43,015 nucleotides of DNA from Clostridia bacterium. Lineage in GTDB: Bacteria; Bacillota_A; Clostridia; Christensenellales; Aristaeellaceae. The DNA lies in assembly GCA_017464225.1 (NCBI GenBank), contig JAFUDW010000107.1, positions 1 to 43,015 on the forward strand. Direction: 5' to 3'. Under the pieces are notes generated by a model, which was not told the DNA's origin, made no database searches, and saw nothing but the letters and a program-made list of their open reading frames with translations. A program made the translations under genes and the position numbers. Shown piece after piece: positions 19,226 to 27,470 of this stretch. Each line of letters starts with the position of its first letter. Position 1 is the stretch's first letter.

Positions 19226-20677
19226 TTATTGCCATTCCGCGCCGGTGGCGTGGGTGGAAGGCGTCAGATCATAAACCACGCGGGCGGTTTCGGGAAGCTC
19301 CCGGAGGATCCGCTCGGTGACGCGCTCCAATAGGTCGTAGGGCATGCGGGCGGCATACGCTCCGGCGTCGCCGGACTGGACGGCCCGGAGCACGATCACC
19401 GTTCGGCTTTCGTCCTCGGGCATGGGCGAGAGCACCACAAAGTGCTGGCGCATACGCTTGTCCAGGCCCGCGTCCCGCACCTCGTCGTGGAAGATCTGTC
19501 CGGCGGCGCGCAGCGTTTGAAGCCGTTCCGGCGTAACATGGCCCAGGATGCGCAGCGCAAGCCCGCTCCCGGGGAAGGACGGGCGGTGCAGCATCTCCTC
19601 GGGCATATCCAGCCGTTCGGCCACCTGTCGGATCTCATCCTGGAAAAGCTCCCGCAGAGGCTCCACGGTCAGCGCGCTGCCGCGCAGCCCGGGCCGGTGA
19701 GCGATATCGTCGCCCCGCATCAGGTCGTTGGCCGTTGTGCCGCGCAGGATCACCTTGAAATCGCCCAGCTGGGTCATCGTCTCATCCAGGATGGTCTGCA
19801 GCGTCTGGTGGATGGCCAGCCGCTTTTCAGCCGGATCGGCAATGCCCTGCAGCGCCCGGAGAAAACGCCCCGCGGCGGGCACGTGGTATACGTTCAGGCC
19901 CAGGCGGTCCTTATAATAGGATAATACCTGTTCGCCCTCGTTTTCGCGCATGAGGCCGGTATCGATGAACACGCACAGCAATCTACTGCCCAGGGCGCGG
20001 TGAGCCAGTATGGCCGATACGCCGCTGTTGAGGCCGCCCGTGATGGTGCATACCGCCTGGCCGTCGCCTACGATGCGCTGCAGCTCGGCTACCGTGCGGT
20101 CAATGTAGATGTCAAAGTTCCACCAGCGGGTGCAGCCGCAGACCTGCAGGGCAAAGTTGAGCAGCAGCCGCATGCCGTCGGTGTCGTTGGGCTCCAGTGA
20201 AAACTGAACGCCGTACAGCGGCAGCGACGTATGGGCAAAGCCCACGGGCTCCTCCCGGCTTCGGGCCAACGCGGCGCAGCAATCGGGCAAACGGAGCCTG
20301 CGTACGCCGCGCAGCATGCGCTCGCAGCTGTCAAGCCCTTCGGTCAGCGGGCTCTGTTCAAAGCTGACCGCGCCGATGCCGTCCTCCCATACGTCCTCCA
20401 GGGCCGAACCGCCCAGGCTTTGGCACAGCATGGCCGCCGCGTCGCCCAGCGCCAGCACCGGCCAGGCGCCGTCCAGCAGGCGTTTATCCAGCCCGGCTGG
20501 CACGCCGCCGCTTACGTCTCCGGCCAGGATCAGCCCCATGGGCTGCTGGCTTTCAGCCTGCTCTCGGGTGAAATCCGGCGGTACGATCTTGCAGTAGATC
20601 ATTTCCGCCCGCAGCGCGCGCGCCACGGCGCGGCTGCCTGCGTTGTCAAAATTGAGGATCAGCACCATGTCCCGCAT
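19226..20677 (-). CDS. GuaA-like protein with altered glutaminase and PP-loop sites
   Basis: The 483-residue protein is collinear with GMP synthase: class I amidotransferase domain (1-182), ATP-pyrophosphatase domain (about 190-370) and dimerisation domain ending YDLTPSTHATGAEWQ. Landmarks FIDTGLMRENEGEQV, EPLRELFQDEIRQVAE and PSFPGSGLALRILG confirm homology. Key residues differ. The nucleophile motif GICYG is GDAAA (Ala80 in place of Cys); GVQFHPE is GVQFSLE (His to Ser160, Glu162 kept); the PP-loop SGGVDS is TGGLNS (213-218, Asp to Asn); the XMP-contacting ITSKPP region is LTPSTH. It probably neither hydrolyses glutamine nor makes GMP in the standard way. GGGGGA precedes the ATG, 14 bases after the CHAP gene. 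Function unknown. Confidence 0.82.
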   Translation of the reverse strand: MRDMVLILNFDNAGSRAVARALRAEMIYCKIVPPDFTREQAESQQPMGLILAGDVSGGVPAGLDKRLLDGAWPVLALGDAAAMLCQSLGGSALEDVWEDGIGAVSFEQSPLTEGLDSCERMLRGVRRLRLPDCCAALARSREEPVGFAHTSLPLYGVQFSLEPNDTDGMRLLLNFALQVCGCTRWWNFDIYIDRTVAELQRIVGDGQAVCTITGGLNSGVSAILAHRALGSRLLCVFIDTGLMRENEGEQVLSYYKDRLGLNVYHVPAAGRFLRALQGIADPAEKRLAIHQTLQTILDETMTQLGDFKVILRGTTANDLMRGDDIAHRPGLRGSALTVEPLRELFQDEIRQVAERLDMPEEMLHRPSFPGSGLALRILGHVTPERLQTLRAAGQIFHDEVRDAGLDKRMRQHFVVLSPMPEDESRTVIVLRAVQSGDAGAYAARMPYDLLERVTERILRELPETARVVYDLTPSTHATGAEWQ

Positions 20678-20691
20678 GTTATTTCCCCCAA

Positions 20692-21582
20692 TCAGTTTTC
20701 CCGTACGGTAAAATGGCTGTCGTCCAGCCAGTAATCCTGCCAGTAGAGCTGGCTCAGCGTATCCTGGGTATGGTGGTTGGCAATGCCGGTGGGCGTCTTT
20801 CCGGTATCGGACTGAAAATCCCGCACGGCCTGGGCCGTGGCGCTGCCGTAATTGCCGGTGATATAGCGTTCGTCCAGATATCCGAGGGAGAAAAGCATTT
20901 GCTGCAGCTTTTCCACCTTTTTGCCGCTGGCATGGCTGTTGAGCACCACGCCCGCCAGGTCGCGCACCGTGCCGTAGCCAAGCACGCGCCAATCATCCAA
21001 TCGATGGGCGTTGCGCTGCACCCTGTCCGGCAGGTTGCCCTCGATCACATGGGCGGTCACGCCGCCGCTTTCATCCAGCGTGCAGTATTCCACCATGGCC
21101 ACATGGGCGGTATTGCCCGAGGCGTCGAAGGTGTAAAACACCCAGTCCCCCGGCTGGGGGATATAGCTGGCTGACGCCATGCGGTCCTCCTCGCCGTAGA
21201 ACCACTGGCTGCCCCAGTCAGGCAAAACGCCGTTGCGGGCGATAAAGCGCCCCTGGGCGATGAACCAGTTCATGCCGGTGTTCATGCCCGAATACCTGGG
21301 GTAAACCTGGGTGAGCAGGCGGGTGCCGTGCTGCTGATCCACCTGATCCACGCACCAGCACAGAAATTCGGCGCACCATTCGGCGTAGGGGTCGCCCGCC
21401 CATTCGCCGTACTTGGTATACAGATCCCGTCCCTCGGTGTAGCCTATTTCACCCCGGGCTACATCCAGTAGCCATTCCACATACTGTGGCACCGGATAGG
21501 CGGGGGCGATGATCTCCTCCTCACCCAGGGCGGGGGAAAGGAAAAGCAGCAGCGCGGCAAGGCACAGGATCAGACGGCGCAC
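20692..21582 (-). CDS. Secreted CHAP-domain peptidoglycan hydrolase with PG-binding domain
   Basis: The 296-residue protein has a signal peptide (about 1-20), a CHAP/NlpC-like domain at about 30-195 with the catalytic pair Cys70 (AEWCAEFLCWC) and His160 (NTAHVAMVEY), and a C-terminal peptidoglycan-binding type 1 repeat (SGKKVEKLQQMLFSLGYL ... AVRDFQSDTGKTPTG) at about 217-275. It should cut peptide bonds in cell-wall peptidoglycan. The start is GTG at 21582 with AAAGGAGG six bases upstream, behind the promoter at 21613-21641. It heads the run with the GuaA-like gene. A phage origin is unlikely: it has a Sec signal and no holin or phage neighbours. Confidence 0.87.
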   Translation of the reverse strand: MRRLILCLAALLLFLSPALGEEEIIAPAYPVPQYVEWLLDVARGEIGYTEGRDLYTKYGEWAGDPYAEWCAEFLCWCVDQVDQQHGTRLLTQVYPRYSGMNTGMNWFIAQGRFIARNGVLPDWGSQWFYGEEDRMASASYIPQPGDWVFYTFDASGNTAHVAMVEYCTLDESGGVTAHVIEGNLPDRVQRNAHRLDDWRVLGYGTVRDLAGVVLNSHASGKKVEKLQQMLFSLGYLDERYITGNYGSATAQAVRDFQSDTGKTPTGIANHHTQDTLSQLYWQDYWLDDSHFTVREN

Positions 21583-21612
21583 GACGGGCCTCCTTTGGAC
21601 GGATGATCTATT

Positions 21613-21641
21613 ATTATACGCCCAAAGCCGCCCAAAGGCAA
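21613..21641 (-). promoter_or_regulatory. Promoter of the CHAP/GuaA-like/GNAT/mtnN operon
   Basis: On the minus strand TTGCCT (21641-21636) and TATAAT (21618-21613) are 17 bases apart, followed by AAAGGAGG and the GTG start at 21582. Confidence 0.72.
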
Positions 21642-21666
21642 CTAAAACGCGCCTGAACGCAGGATT

Positions 21667-22227
21667 TTACAGGATTTCCAGATGTTCCAACAGGATTTTG
21701 ACACCCAGCAGGATCAGGATGACGCCGCCGCAGATTTCGGCTTTGGCCTTGTACCGCAGGCCGAACAGGCTGCCAATTTTAACGCCTGCCGCCGACAGCG
21801 CGAAGGTCACCAGCCCGATGAACGCCGCGGCCGGCAGCGCGCGCACTTCCAAAAACGCGAAGGTGACGCCCACGGCCAGGGCGTCGATGCTGGTGGCGAT
21901 GGCCAGCAGCAGCATGGGCTTTACCGAAAGGGCGGCGTCGGCCTCTTCTTCCTCGCCGGAGAGCGCTTCGCGGATCATGTTGATACCGATGAAGCTCAGC
22001 AAGATCAGGATGATCCAATGATCGTACCGGGCGATCCGCTCGGCAAAGCGCTCGCCCACAAAGTAACCGATCAGGGGCATCAGCGCTTGAAATCCGCCAA
22101 ACCACGCGCCCACGATGATCATATGCCGGGGGCGTACCCGGCGCAGCGCCAGCCCCTTGCATACGGCCACCGAAAAGGCGTCCATGGACAGCCCTACGGC
22201 CAGCAGGATCAATTCAATCAGCGTCAT
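21667..22227 (-). CDS. mntP: MntP-type manganese efflux pump
   Basis: The 186-residue protein has six predicted helices and the duplicated MntP signature: [17 protein letters not shown] near the N-terminus and [14 protein letters not shown] in the second half, with the Asp residues that bind Mn2+. It exports excess manganese. The ATG at 22227 has GAGG upstream; an in-frame TTG two codons earlier is rejected. A promoter lies at 22264-22292. I looked for a yybP-ykoY manganese riboswitch in the short leader and found no room for one. Confidence 0.94.
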   Translation of the reverse strand: MTLIELILLAVGLSMDAFSVAVCKGLALRRVRPRHMIIVGAWFGGFQALMPLIGYFVGERFAERIARYDHWIILILLSFIGINMIREALSGEEEEADAALSVKPMLLLAIATSIDALAVGVTFAFLEVRALPAAAFIGLVTFALSAAGVKIGSLFGLRYKAKAEICGGVILILLGVKILLEHLEIL

Positions 22228-22263
22228 ACCCAAACCTCGCGCTCATCTTCGCTACAAAATATT

Positions 22264-22292
22264 ATTTTATCATACGAAGATATGCGCGTCAA
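22264..22292 (-). promoter_or_regulatory. Promoter of mntP
   Basis: On the minus strand TTGACG (22292-22287) and TAAAAT (22269-22264) are separated by 17 bases. Confidence 0.7.
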
Positions 22293-22316
22293 TCGCCGGT
22301 TTTCGCTTGGTAAGGC

Positions 22317-22523
22317 TCAGGCGAAAAGCCGTGCGATCCGCCGGAGCAATGGCCAATCAAAGGTCACGCTGTTCCCGCCGCCCTGGAAAAATCCCGGAAA
22401 CAGCAGGCTCCACCAGGCGGACTGCCGGGCTTTGGGCGGCAGGCTCCTCTCCGGCAGGCTGCCGGCGAACACACAGGAGCAGAACAGGATCAGCGAAAGC
22501 AGCACGCAAAGGAGATCGCGCAT
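22317..22523 (-). CDS. Small exported hypothetical protein, 68 residues
   Basis: The frame begins MRDLLCVLLSLILFCSCVFAGS, a signal-peptide-like hydrophobic segment with FCSC or VFA-GS cleavage options, and continues with a short Pro- and Trp-containing tail (SAWWSLLFPGFFQGG). GGAGGG lies eight bases before the ATG, which supports translation. No family is recognised. It stands between mntP and the divergent marR gene. If real, the product would be a secreted or membrane-attached peptide of about 48 residues. Confidence 0.5.
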   Translation of the reverse strand: MRDLLCVLLSLILFCSCVFAGSLPERSLPPKARQSAWWSLLFPGFFQGGGNSVTFDWPLLRRIARLFA

Positions 22524-22626
22524 ACAGAAATCCCTCCAAAATATAGATGCTGCATAGAGTTTGCGCCGTCCCTCCGCGCGTTATGCGCCGAAGAAAGAAA
22601 ATATGCGGAAATTTTGATTTTTCATA

Positions 22627-22655
22627 TTGACAGAAGCGTCCGGAACGCATATGAT
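22627..22655 (+). promoter_or_regulatory. Promoter of the marR-ABC exporter operon
   Basis: TTGACA (22627-22632) and TATGAT (22650-22655) have a 17-base spacer; this is a near-consensus promoter, so repression is expected to set its activity. Confidence 0.85.
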
Positions 22656-22661
22656 GTTGCA

Positions 22662-22683
22662 TGTCGTACAATCAACTTCGACA
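22662..22683. promoter_or_regulatory. Candidate MarR operator
   Basis: TGTCG (22662-22666) and CGACA (22679-22683) form an inverted repeat just after the -10 box of the marR promoter; TTG and CAA bases outside extend the symmetry imperfectly. Autorepression of marR-ABC operons from such sites is common; this one is inferred from position and symmetry only. Confidence 0.4.
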
Positions 22684-22708
22684 ACAATCCGCGTAAAGGA
22701 GGGATCGG

Positions 22709-23176
22709 ATGGAACGCGCCATTGGGATCGAGCTGCGCAAGCTTTCCAATCTGACCTGCCGCTATTTTGAGCAGAAAACCAATAAAAAACAGGTGGACGC
22801 CATCACCGGCACCAACGGCTGGATCATCGGCTATATCGCCGATCAGGAAAGCCGGGGCAATCCGGTGTTCCAGCGCGACCTGGAAAACCGTTTTGGCATC
22901 ACCCGCTCCACCGCCTCCAAGGTGGTGAGCCTGATGGTGCAAAAGGGGCTGGTGGAGCAGCGCCCGGTGCCTGACGATAAGCGCCTCCGCCGCCTGGTGC
23001 TGACAGAGCGCGCCCAGCAGGTCAAGCAGCTGATGGATGAGGATCATCTCAATTTTGAGCGGACGCTGCGCCGGGGCCTCAGCGACGCCGACGTGCGCAC
23101 GCTGTTTTCGCTGCTGGATAAGCTCAAGGATAATTTGAGGTTCATGGATGAACGAGAGGGGGAGCGCGCAGAATGA
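22709..23176 (+). CDS. MarR family transcriptional regulator
   Basis: The 155-residue protein has the winged-helix MarR fold: a dimerisation helix at the N-terminus, the recognition region FGITRSTASKVVSLMVQKGLVEQ at about 69-91, and the wing PVPDDKRLRRLVLTERA. Such regulators repress efflux genes until a small molecule binds. AAAGGAGGG precedes the ATG. Its stop overlaps the first ABC gene by 4 bases, so it most likely controls that exporter and itself. The ligand is unknown. Confidence 0.93.
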   Translation: MERAIGIELRKLSNLTCRYFEQKTNKKQVDAITGTNGWIIGYIADQESRGNPVFQRDLENRFGITRSTASKVVSLMVQKGLVEQRPVPDDKRLRRLVLTERAQQVKQLMDEDHLNFERTLRRGLSDADVRTLFSLLDKLKDNLRFMDEREGERAE

Positions 23177-24924
23177 TCAAAAAACTTGCGAGCCGCATCA
23201 GACAATATAAAAAGAACGCCGTCGCCACGCCTTTGTTCATGGTGGGCGAGGTGGCCATGGAGGCGTTGATCCCCATGGTGATGAGCTGGCTCATCGACCG
23301 GGGCATCGAGGAAGGCAATATGAACCATATATACCTATATGGCGGCATTTTGCTGGTCACGGCCTTCCTTTCGTTGTTTTCCGGCGTCATGAGCGGGCGC
23401 ATGGCAGCCGTCGCCTCGGCGGGCTTTGCCCGCAACCTGCGCCACGATATGTACTATACCATCCAGGATTACTCCTTTTCCAATATCGATAAGTTCAGCA
23501 CGTCCTCCATCATCACCCGCCTGACCACCGACGTGAGCAACGTGCAGAACGCCTTCCAGATGATCCTGCGCATGGCCGTGCGCGCGCCGCTGACGCTGAT
23601 CTTTTCCATGATCATGGCCATGACCATCAACGCCCGCATCAGCATGGTCTTCCTGTTTACGCTGCCTGTGCTGGGCCTGGGTATTTACACCATTATGACC
23701 CGCACCCATCCCATTTTCCGCCGGGTATTCAAGACCTATGATAAGCTCAATAACGTGGTGCAGGAAAACCTGCGGGGCGTGCGCGTGGTCAAAAGCTTTG
23801 TCCGCGAGGATTACGAGGTGCAGAAGTTCAACGGCATCTCCAAATCCATCTATGATGATTTTACTCATGCCGAGCGCAATCTGGCCTTCATGAGCCCGCT
23901 GATGATGACGTGCATTTACACCTGTACGCTGCTCATCTCCTGGCTGGGCGCCCGGGCCATCGTGGCTTCGGGCAATAATCCCGCCGTGGGCATGACCACC
24001 GGTCAGCTCATGAGCCTGATCACCTATGTGATCCAGGTGCTCAGCTCCCTCATGATGGTTTCTATGGTGTTCATGATGATCACCATGTCCCGGGCGTCGG
24101 CCCAGCGCATCGTGGAGGTGCTGGACGAAAAGACCGATATCACCTCCCCTTCGCTTCCGGTTACCGATATCGCCGACGGCTCCATCGATTTTGACCATGT
24201 GGATTTCAGCTATGCCAGCCGCAGCGAGCGCGCCACCCTCAGCGATATTGACCTGCATATCCCCTCGGGGGCCGTGGTGGGCATCCTGGGCGGCACCGGC
24301 AGCGGCAAATCCACGCTGGTGCAGCTGATTCCACGGCTTTACGACGCCACTGCCGGCATGGTCAAGGTAGGCGGCGTGGATGTCAAGGCCTATGATTTGA
24401 CCGCTTTGCGCGACAGCGTGGCCATGGTGCTGCAGAAGAACGAGCTGTTCAGCGGCACCATCCGCGATAACCTGCGCTGGGGCAATGAAAACGCCACTGA
24501 CGCCGAGATCGAGGAAGCCTGCCGTCTGGCCCAGGCCGACGGCTTTATCCAGGATTTCCCCGATAAATATGATACCTGGATCGAGCAGGGCGGCACCAAT
24601 GTGTCCGGCGGCCAGAAGCAGCGCCTCTGCATTGCCCGGGCCCTGCTCAAAAAGCCCCGGATCCTGATCCTGGATGACAGCACCAGCGCCGTGGATACCC
24701 GAACCGACGCGCTGATCCGGGCGGGCTTCCGCAGCTATATCCCCGATACCACCAAGCTGATCATCGCCCAGCGCGTTTCCTCTGTGATGGACGCCGATAT
24801 GACCGTGGTGCTGGACAACGGCCGGGTGGTGGACGTGGGCACACATGAAGAGCTGCTCGCCCGCTGCGATATCTACCGCGAGGTCCACGATTCCCAGACG
24901 AAGGGAGGCCATGACGATGAGTGA
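23173..24924 (+). CDS. ABC exporter half-transporter, non-canonical NBD
   Basis: The 583-residue protein has six membrane helices (about 15-310) and a nucleotide-binding domain: Walker A GGTGSGKS at about 374, signature VSGGQKQR at about 477, Walker B ILILDDSTSA at about 498. The residue after the Walker B Asp is Asp rather than the catalytic Glu, the mark of the degenerate ATP site in heterodimeric type IV exporters such as TM287/288 or YheHI. It therefore pairs with the next gene, overlapped by 8 bases. Substrate is probably a drug, peptide or lipid; the MarR gene suggests an inducible toxic compound. Confidence 0.93.
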   Translation: MIKKLASRIRQYKKNAVATPLFMVGEVAMEALIPMVMSWLIDRGIEEGNMNHIYLYGGILLVTAFLSLFSGVMSGRMAAVASAGFARNLRHDMYYTIQDYSFSNIDKFSTSSIITRLTTDVSNVQNAFQMILRMAVRAPLTLIFSMIMAMTINARISMVFLFTLPVLGLGIYTIMTRTHPIFRRVFKTYDKLNNVVQENLRGVRVVKSFVREDYEVQKFNGISKSIYDDFTHAERNLAFMSPLMMTCIYTCTLLISWLGARAIVASGNNPAVGMTTGQLMSLITYVIQVLSSLMMVSMVFMMITMSRASAQRIVEVLDEKTDITSPSLPVTDIADGSIDFDHVDFSYASRSERATLSDIDLHIPSGAVVGILGGTGSGKSTLVQLIPRLYDATAGMVKVGGVDVKAYDLTALRDSVAMVLQKNELFSGTIRDNLRWGNENATDAEIEEACRLAQADGFIQDFPDKYDTWIEQGGTNVSGGQKQRLCIARALLKKPRILILDDSTSAVDTRTDALIRAGFRSYIPDTTKLIIAQRVSSVMDADMTVVLDNGRVVDVGTHEELLARCDIYREVHDSQTKGGHDDE

Positions 24925-26881
24925 AAAGAAAAAGCAAGCCCCCGTTCAGCCTGTCATGACCGGGGGAGGCCCCCGCGGGCCCCGGGCCATGGGCCCGCGA
25001 CAGCCCATCAATAAGGAAAGCGCTCTGCGGCTGCTGGGGTATTTGAAGCCCTATTGGCCCCGGCTTTTGGTGGTGCTGGCCTGTATCCTGCTCAACGCCA
25101 TTGCCACCGCTTCCGCGGCTACCTTCCTGGGCCGCATCATTGACGATTACATCACGCCGCTGCTGTCGGCCGCCGTCAAGGATTACAGCGGTCTGCTCAG
25201 CGCCATCCTGCGCATGGCCGCGCTGTACGTCCTCGCCATTGTCGCCACCTTTACCCAGGCGCGCATCATGGCCGTGATCTCCCAAAGCGTGCTCCGCAAG
25301 GTGCGCGACGAGATGTTCGCGCATATGCAGACGCTCCCCATCCGGTATTTTGATACGCATACCCATGGCGAGGTCATGAGCCATTATACCAATGATACCG
25401 ATACCCTGCGCCAGATGGTGAGCCAGGTGCTGCCCCAGAGCGTTTCCTCGGCCATCACGCTGCTGGTGGTGTTCATTTCCATGCTGAACTGCAGCGTATG
25501 GCTTACGCTGATCATTATCGTCAGCACCTTCTTTATGATCAAGGTATCGGCCAAGCTGGGCGGCGGCAGCGCCAAATACTTTGTCAAGCAGCAGAGCTCC
25601 CTGGCCAGCCTTAACGGCTATATTGAGGAAATGATCAACGGCCAGAAGGTGGTCAAGGTGTTCAACCATGAGCCCGCCGCGAAGCTGGAGTTTGACCGCC
25701 GCAACGACGAGCTGTGCGAAAACGCCACCGAAGCCAACAAGCTGGCCAATATCCTGGGCCCGGTGAGCAACAATATGGGTCATATCCAGTACGTGGTGCT
25801 GGCCATCATCGGCGGCGCCCTGGCCATCGGCGGGGTCGCCAATCTGAGCCTTTCGGGCATGGGCACGCTGACGCTGGGCAATATCGCCGCCTTCCTGACC
25901 CTGTCCCGCAATTTCATGCAGCCCATCAGCCAGATGACCCAGCAGATCAACTTTATCGCCATGGCCCTGGCCGGCGCCGACCGCATATTCAAGCTGATGG
26001 ATGAGGAGAAGGAAGCAGATGCGGGCTATGTGCATCTGGTGCGCGCCCGGGAGGAGAACGGGCAACTGGTGGAGTGTGCCGAGCGCACCGGCACCTGGGC
26101 CTGGAAACATCCGCATTCAGCCGACGGCAGCGTTACCTATACGCGCATGCAGGGCGATGTGGTGATGGAGCATGTGGATTTTGCCTATGATCCCGAAAAG
26201 CCCGTGCTGCACGATATTTCGCTCTACGCCAAGCCCGGCCAGAAGGTGGCCTTTGTGGGCGCCACCGGCGCGGGCAAAACCACCATCACCAACCTGATCA
26301 ACCGCTTCTACGATATCGCCGACGGCAAAATACGCTATGACGGCATCAATATCAATAAGATCTGCAAGCCCGATCTTCGCCATTCCCTGGGCGTGGTGCT
26401 CCAGGATGTCAATCTGTTCACCGGCACGGTGATGGATAACATCCGCTACGGCAAGCTGGACGCCACCGACGAGGAATGCATCGCCGCCGCCAAGCTGGCT
26501 AACGCCCATGATTTTATTACCCGCCTGCCCGACGGCTACAATACCGAGCTCAAGGGCGACGGCAGCGGGCTCAGCCAGGGCCAGCGGCAGCTGATCTCCA
26601 TCGCTCGCGCCGCTGTGGCCGACCCGCCGGTCATGATCCTGGACGAGGCCACCTCCTCCATCGATACCCGTACCGAGGCGCTGGTGGCCCGGGGCATGGA
26701 TCAGCTGATGCGGGGGCGCACGGTGTTCGTTATCGCCCATCGACTGTCCACCGTGCAGAACAGCGACGTTATCATGGTGCTGGATCACGGCCGCATCATC
26801 GAGCGCGGCACCCACGACCAGCTGATCGCCCAGAAAGGACAGTATTATCAGCTGTACACCGGCGCTTTTGAACTGGAGTGA
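24917..26881 (+). CDS. ABC exporter half-transporter, canonical NBD
   Basis: The 654-residue partner subunit has a Gly/Pro/Arg-rich N-terminal tail of about 35 residues, six helices, and an NBD with Walker A GATGAGKT (about 448), signature LSQGQRQ (about 553) and Walker B VMILDEATSS with the catalytic Glu. Between the transmembrane part and the NBD there is an extra stretch of about 40 residues (around 370-412, with ERTGTWAWKH) typical of some heterodimer partners. GGGAGG is eight bases before ATG 24917; the ATG at 24911 is too close to it. The stop is followed within a few bases by repeat copy 2. Confidence 0.93.
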   Translation: MSEKKKQAPVQPVMTGGGPRGPRAMGPRQPINKESALRLLGYLKPYWPRLLVVLACILLNAIATASAATFLGRIIDDYITPLLSAAVKDYSGLLSAILRMAALYVLAIVATFTQARIMAVISQSVLRKVRDEMFAHMQTLPIRYFDTHTHGEVMSHYTNDTDTLRQMVSQVLPQSVSSAITLLVVFISMLNCSVWLTLIIIVSTFFMIKVSAKLGGGSAKYFVKQQSSLASLNGYIEEMINGQKVVKVFNHEPAAKLEFDRRNDELCENATEANKLANILGPVSNNMGHIQYVVLAIIGGALAIGGVANLSLSGMGTLTLGNIAAFLTLSRNFMQPISQMTQQINFIAMALAGADRIFKLMDEEKEADAGYVHLVRAREENGQLVECAERTGTWAWKHPHSADGSVTYTRMQGDVVMEHVDFAYDPEKPVLHDISLYAKPGQKVAFVGATGAGKTTITNLINRFYDIADGKIRYDGININKICKPDLRHSLGVVLQDVNLFTGTVMDNIRYGKLDATDEECIAAAKLANAHDFITRLPDGYNTELKGDGSGLSQGQRQLISIARAAVADPPVMILDEATSSIDTRTEALVARGMDQLMRGRTVFVIAHRLSTVQNSDVIMVLDHGRIIERGTHDQLIAQKGQYYQLYTGAFELE

Positions 26882-27034
26882 CGGGGGAGGGGGAACGTTG
26901 GAGGCCTCCGCGGCCTCCAAACCTCTGCGCCAAAGGCCCGCTTGGGCCTCTGGACTCCATCCCGGCGAACAAAGTTGAATTTACTAACAAACGATTTCCG
27001 CCAGTTTAGCTTTTGGGTTGGCGTAAAGAGGACC

Positions 27035-27152
27035 GTCTGAGGCAAAGAAAAAGGCCAGTGCCGTCAGATTGGAGCAAGCTCCATCTGGCGTCTCTCGCCT
27101 TTTTCGGGATTGCTGCGCAATCCTCGGCCCGCTTCGCGTGCCTACCTCAGAC
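27035..27152 (+). other. Multibranched RNA-like fold within repeat copy 2
   Basis: The outer helix GTCTGAGG (27035-27042) with CCTCAGAC (27145-27152) encloses GAAAAAGGC (27047-27055) paired with GCCTTTTTC (27097-27105), which itself holds CAGAT-GGAG-caag-CTCC-ATCTG (27065-27087), and then GGATTGC-tgc-GCAATCC (27107-27123). The same fold can be drawn in copy 3 (36637-36754) and partly in copy 1. Whether it is transcribed is not known. Confidence 0.6.
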
Positions 27153-27247
27153 TGGGTTTCGGATTAAAGTTTTCAACGTATTATTTCGCACCGGAAATGA
27201 CGGCGGCTTGCCGACGTCAATGACGCGACAGCGTCATAGCCGCATAA

Positions 27248-27291
27248 GCAAAACGGCTGGATCGAGCTTGCTCGAATCCAGTCGTTTTTGT
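27248..27291. terminator. Terminator-like hairpin in repeat copy 2
   Basis: The arms GCAAAACG, CTGGAT and GAGC pair with GCTC, ATCCAG and CGTTTTTGT around a TT centre. A-tract and T-tract are part of the stem, so it could stop transcripts from either of the convergent genes. The matching hairpin in copy 3 (36849-36894) has different bases in the same pairs. Confidence 0.65.
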
Positions 27292-27470
27292 GTTGCGGTG
27301 TATTTCCGGAGCGCTCTTTGCGCCAATCCAAAACTATTCTGGCGGAGACAAAAAACATTACCGCGCTAACTTTTATCGCCAGCTAAAGTTCTTTGCACAG
27401 CTTTCTTTCAAGAAAGCGCGTACTCTTTCCAACTCCACAGAAAATCCGCCGGCATTCACGCCGATCTTCA

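Larger units (their letters stand above)
26889..27470 (+). repeat. Intergenic hairpin repeat, copy 2
   Basis: This 590-base gene-free gap between convergent genes begins GGGGGAACGTT (26889-26899) just after a stop codon. In order it contains TTGGAGGCC/GGCCTCCAA (26898-26920), a CCA-AGGCCC/GGGCCT-TGG hairpin (26930-26953), a multibranched module closed by GTCTGAGG/CCTCAGAC (27035-27152), a long hairpin closed by GCACCGGAAAT and ATTTCCGGAGC (27188-27312) enclosing ATGACGC/GCGTCAT (27220-27237) and a terminator-like hairpin (27248-27291), and finally the GCTTTCTT/AAGAAAGC hairpin near 27400. Most of these blocks recur in copies 1 and 3. Confidence 0.9.

Noticed and set aside
20692..21582. Prophage endolysin
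   Set aside because: The CHAP protein has a Sec signal and bacterial-type neighbours, and no phage genes are in the window.
22228..22316. yybP-ykoY manganese riboswitch before mntP
   Set aside because: The promoter at 22264-22292 leaves a leader of about 35 bases, too short, and no conserved aptamer blocks are visible.
23335..26116. Long antisense frames across the two ABC exporter genes
   Set aside because: They are compositional shadows of GC-rich codons; Walker and signature motifs are on the plus strand.
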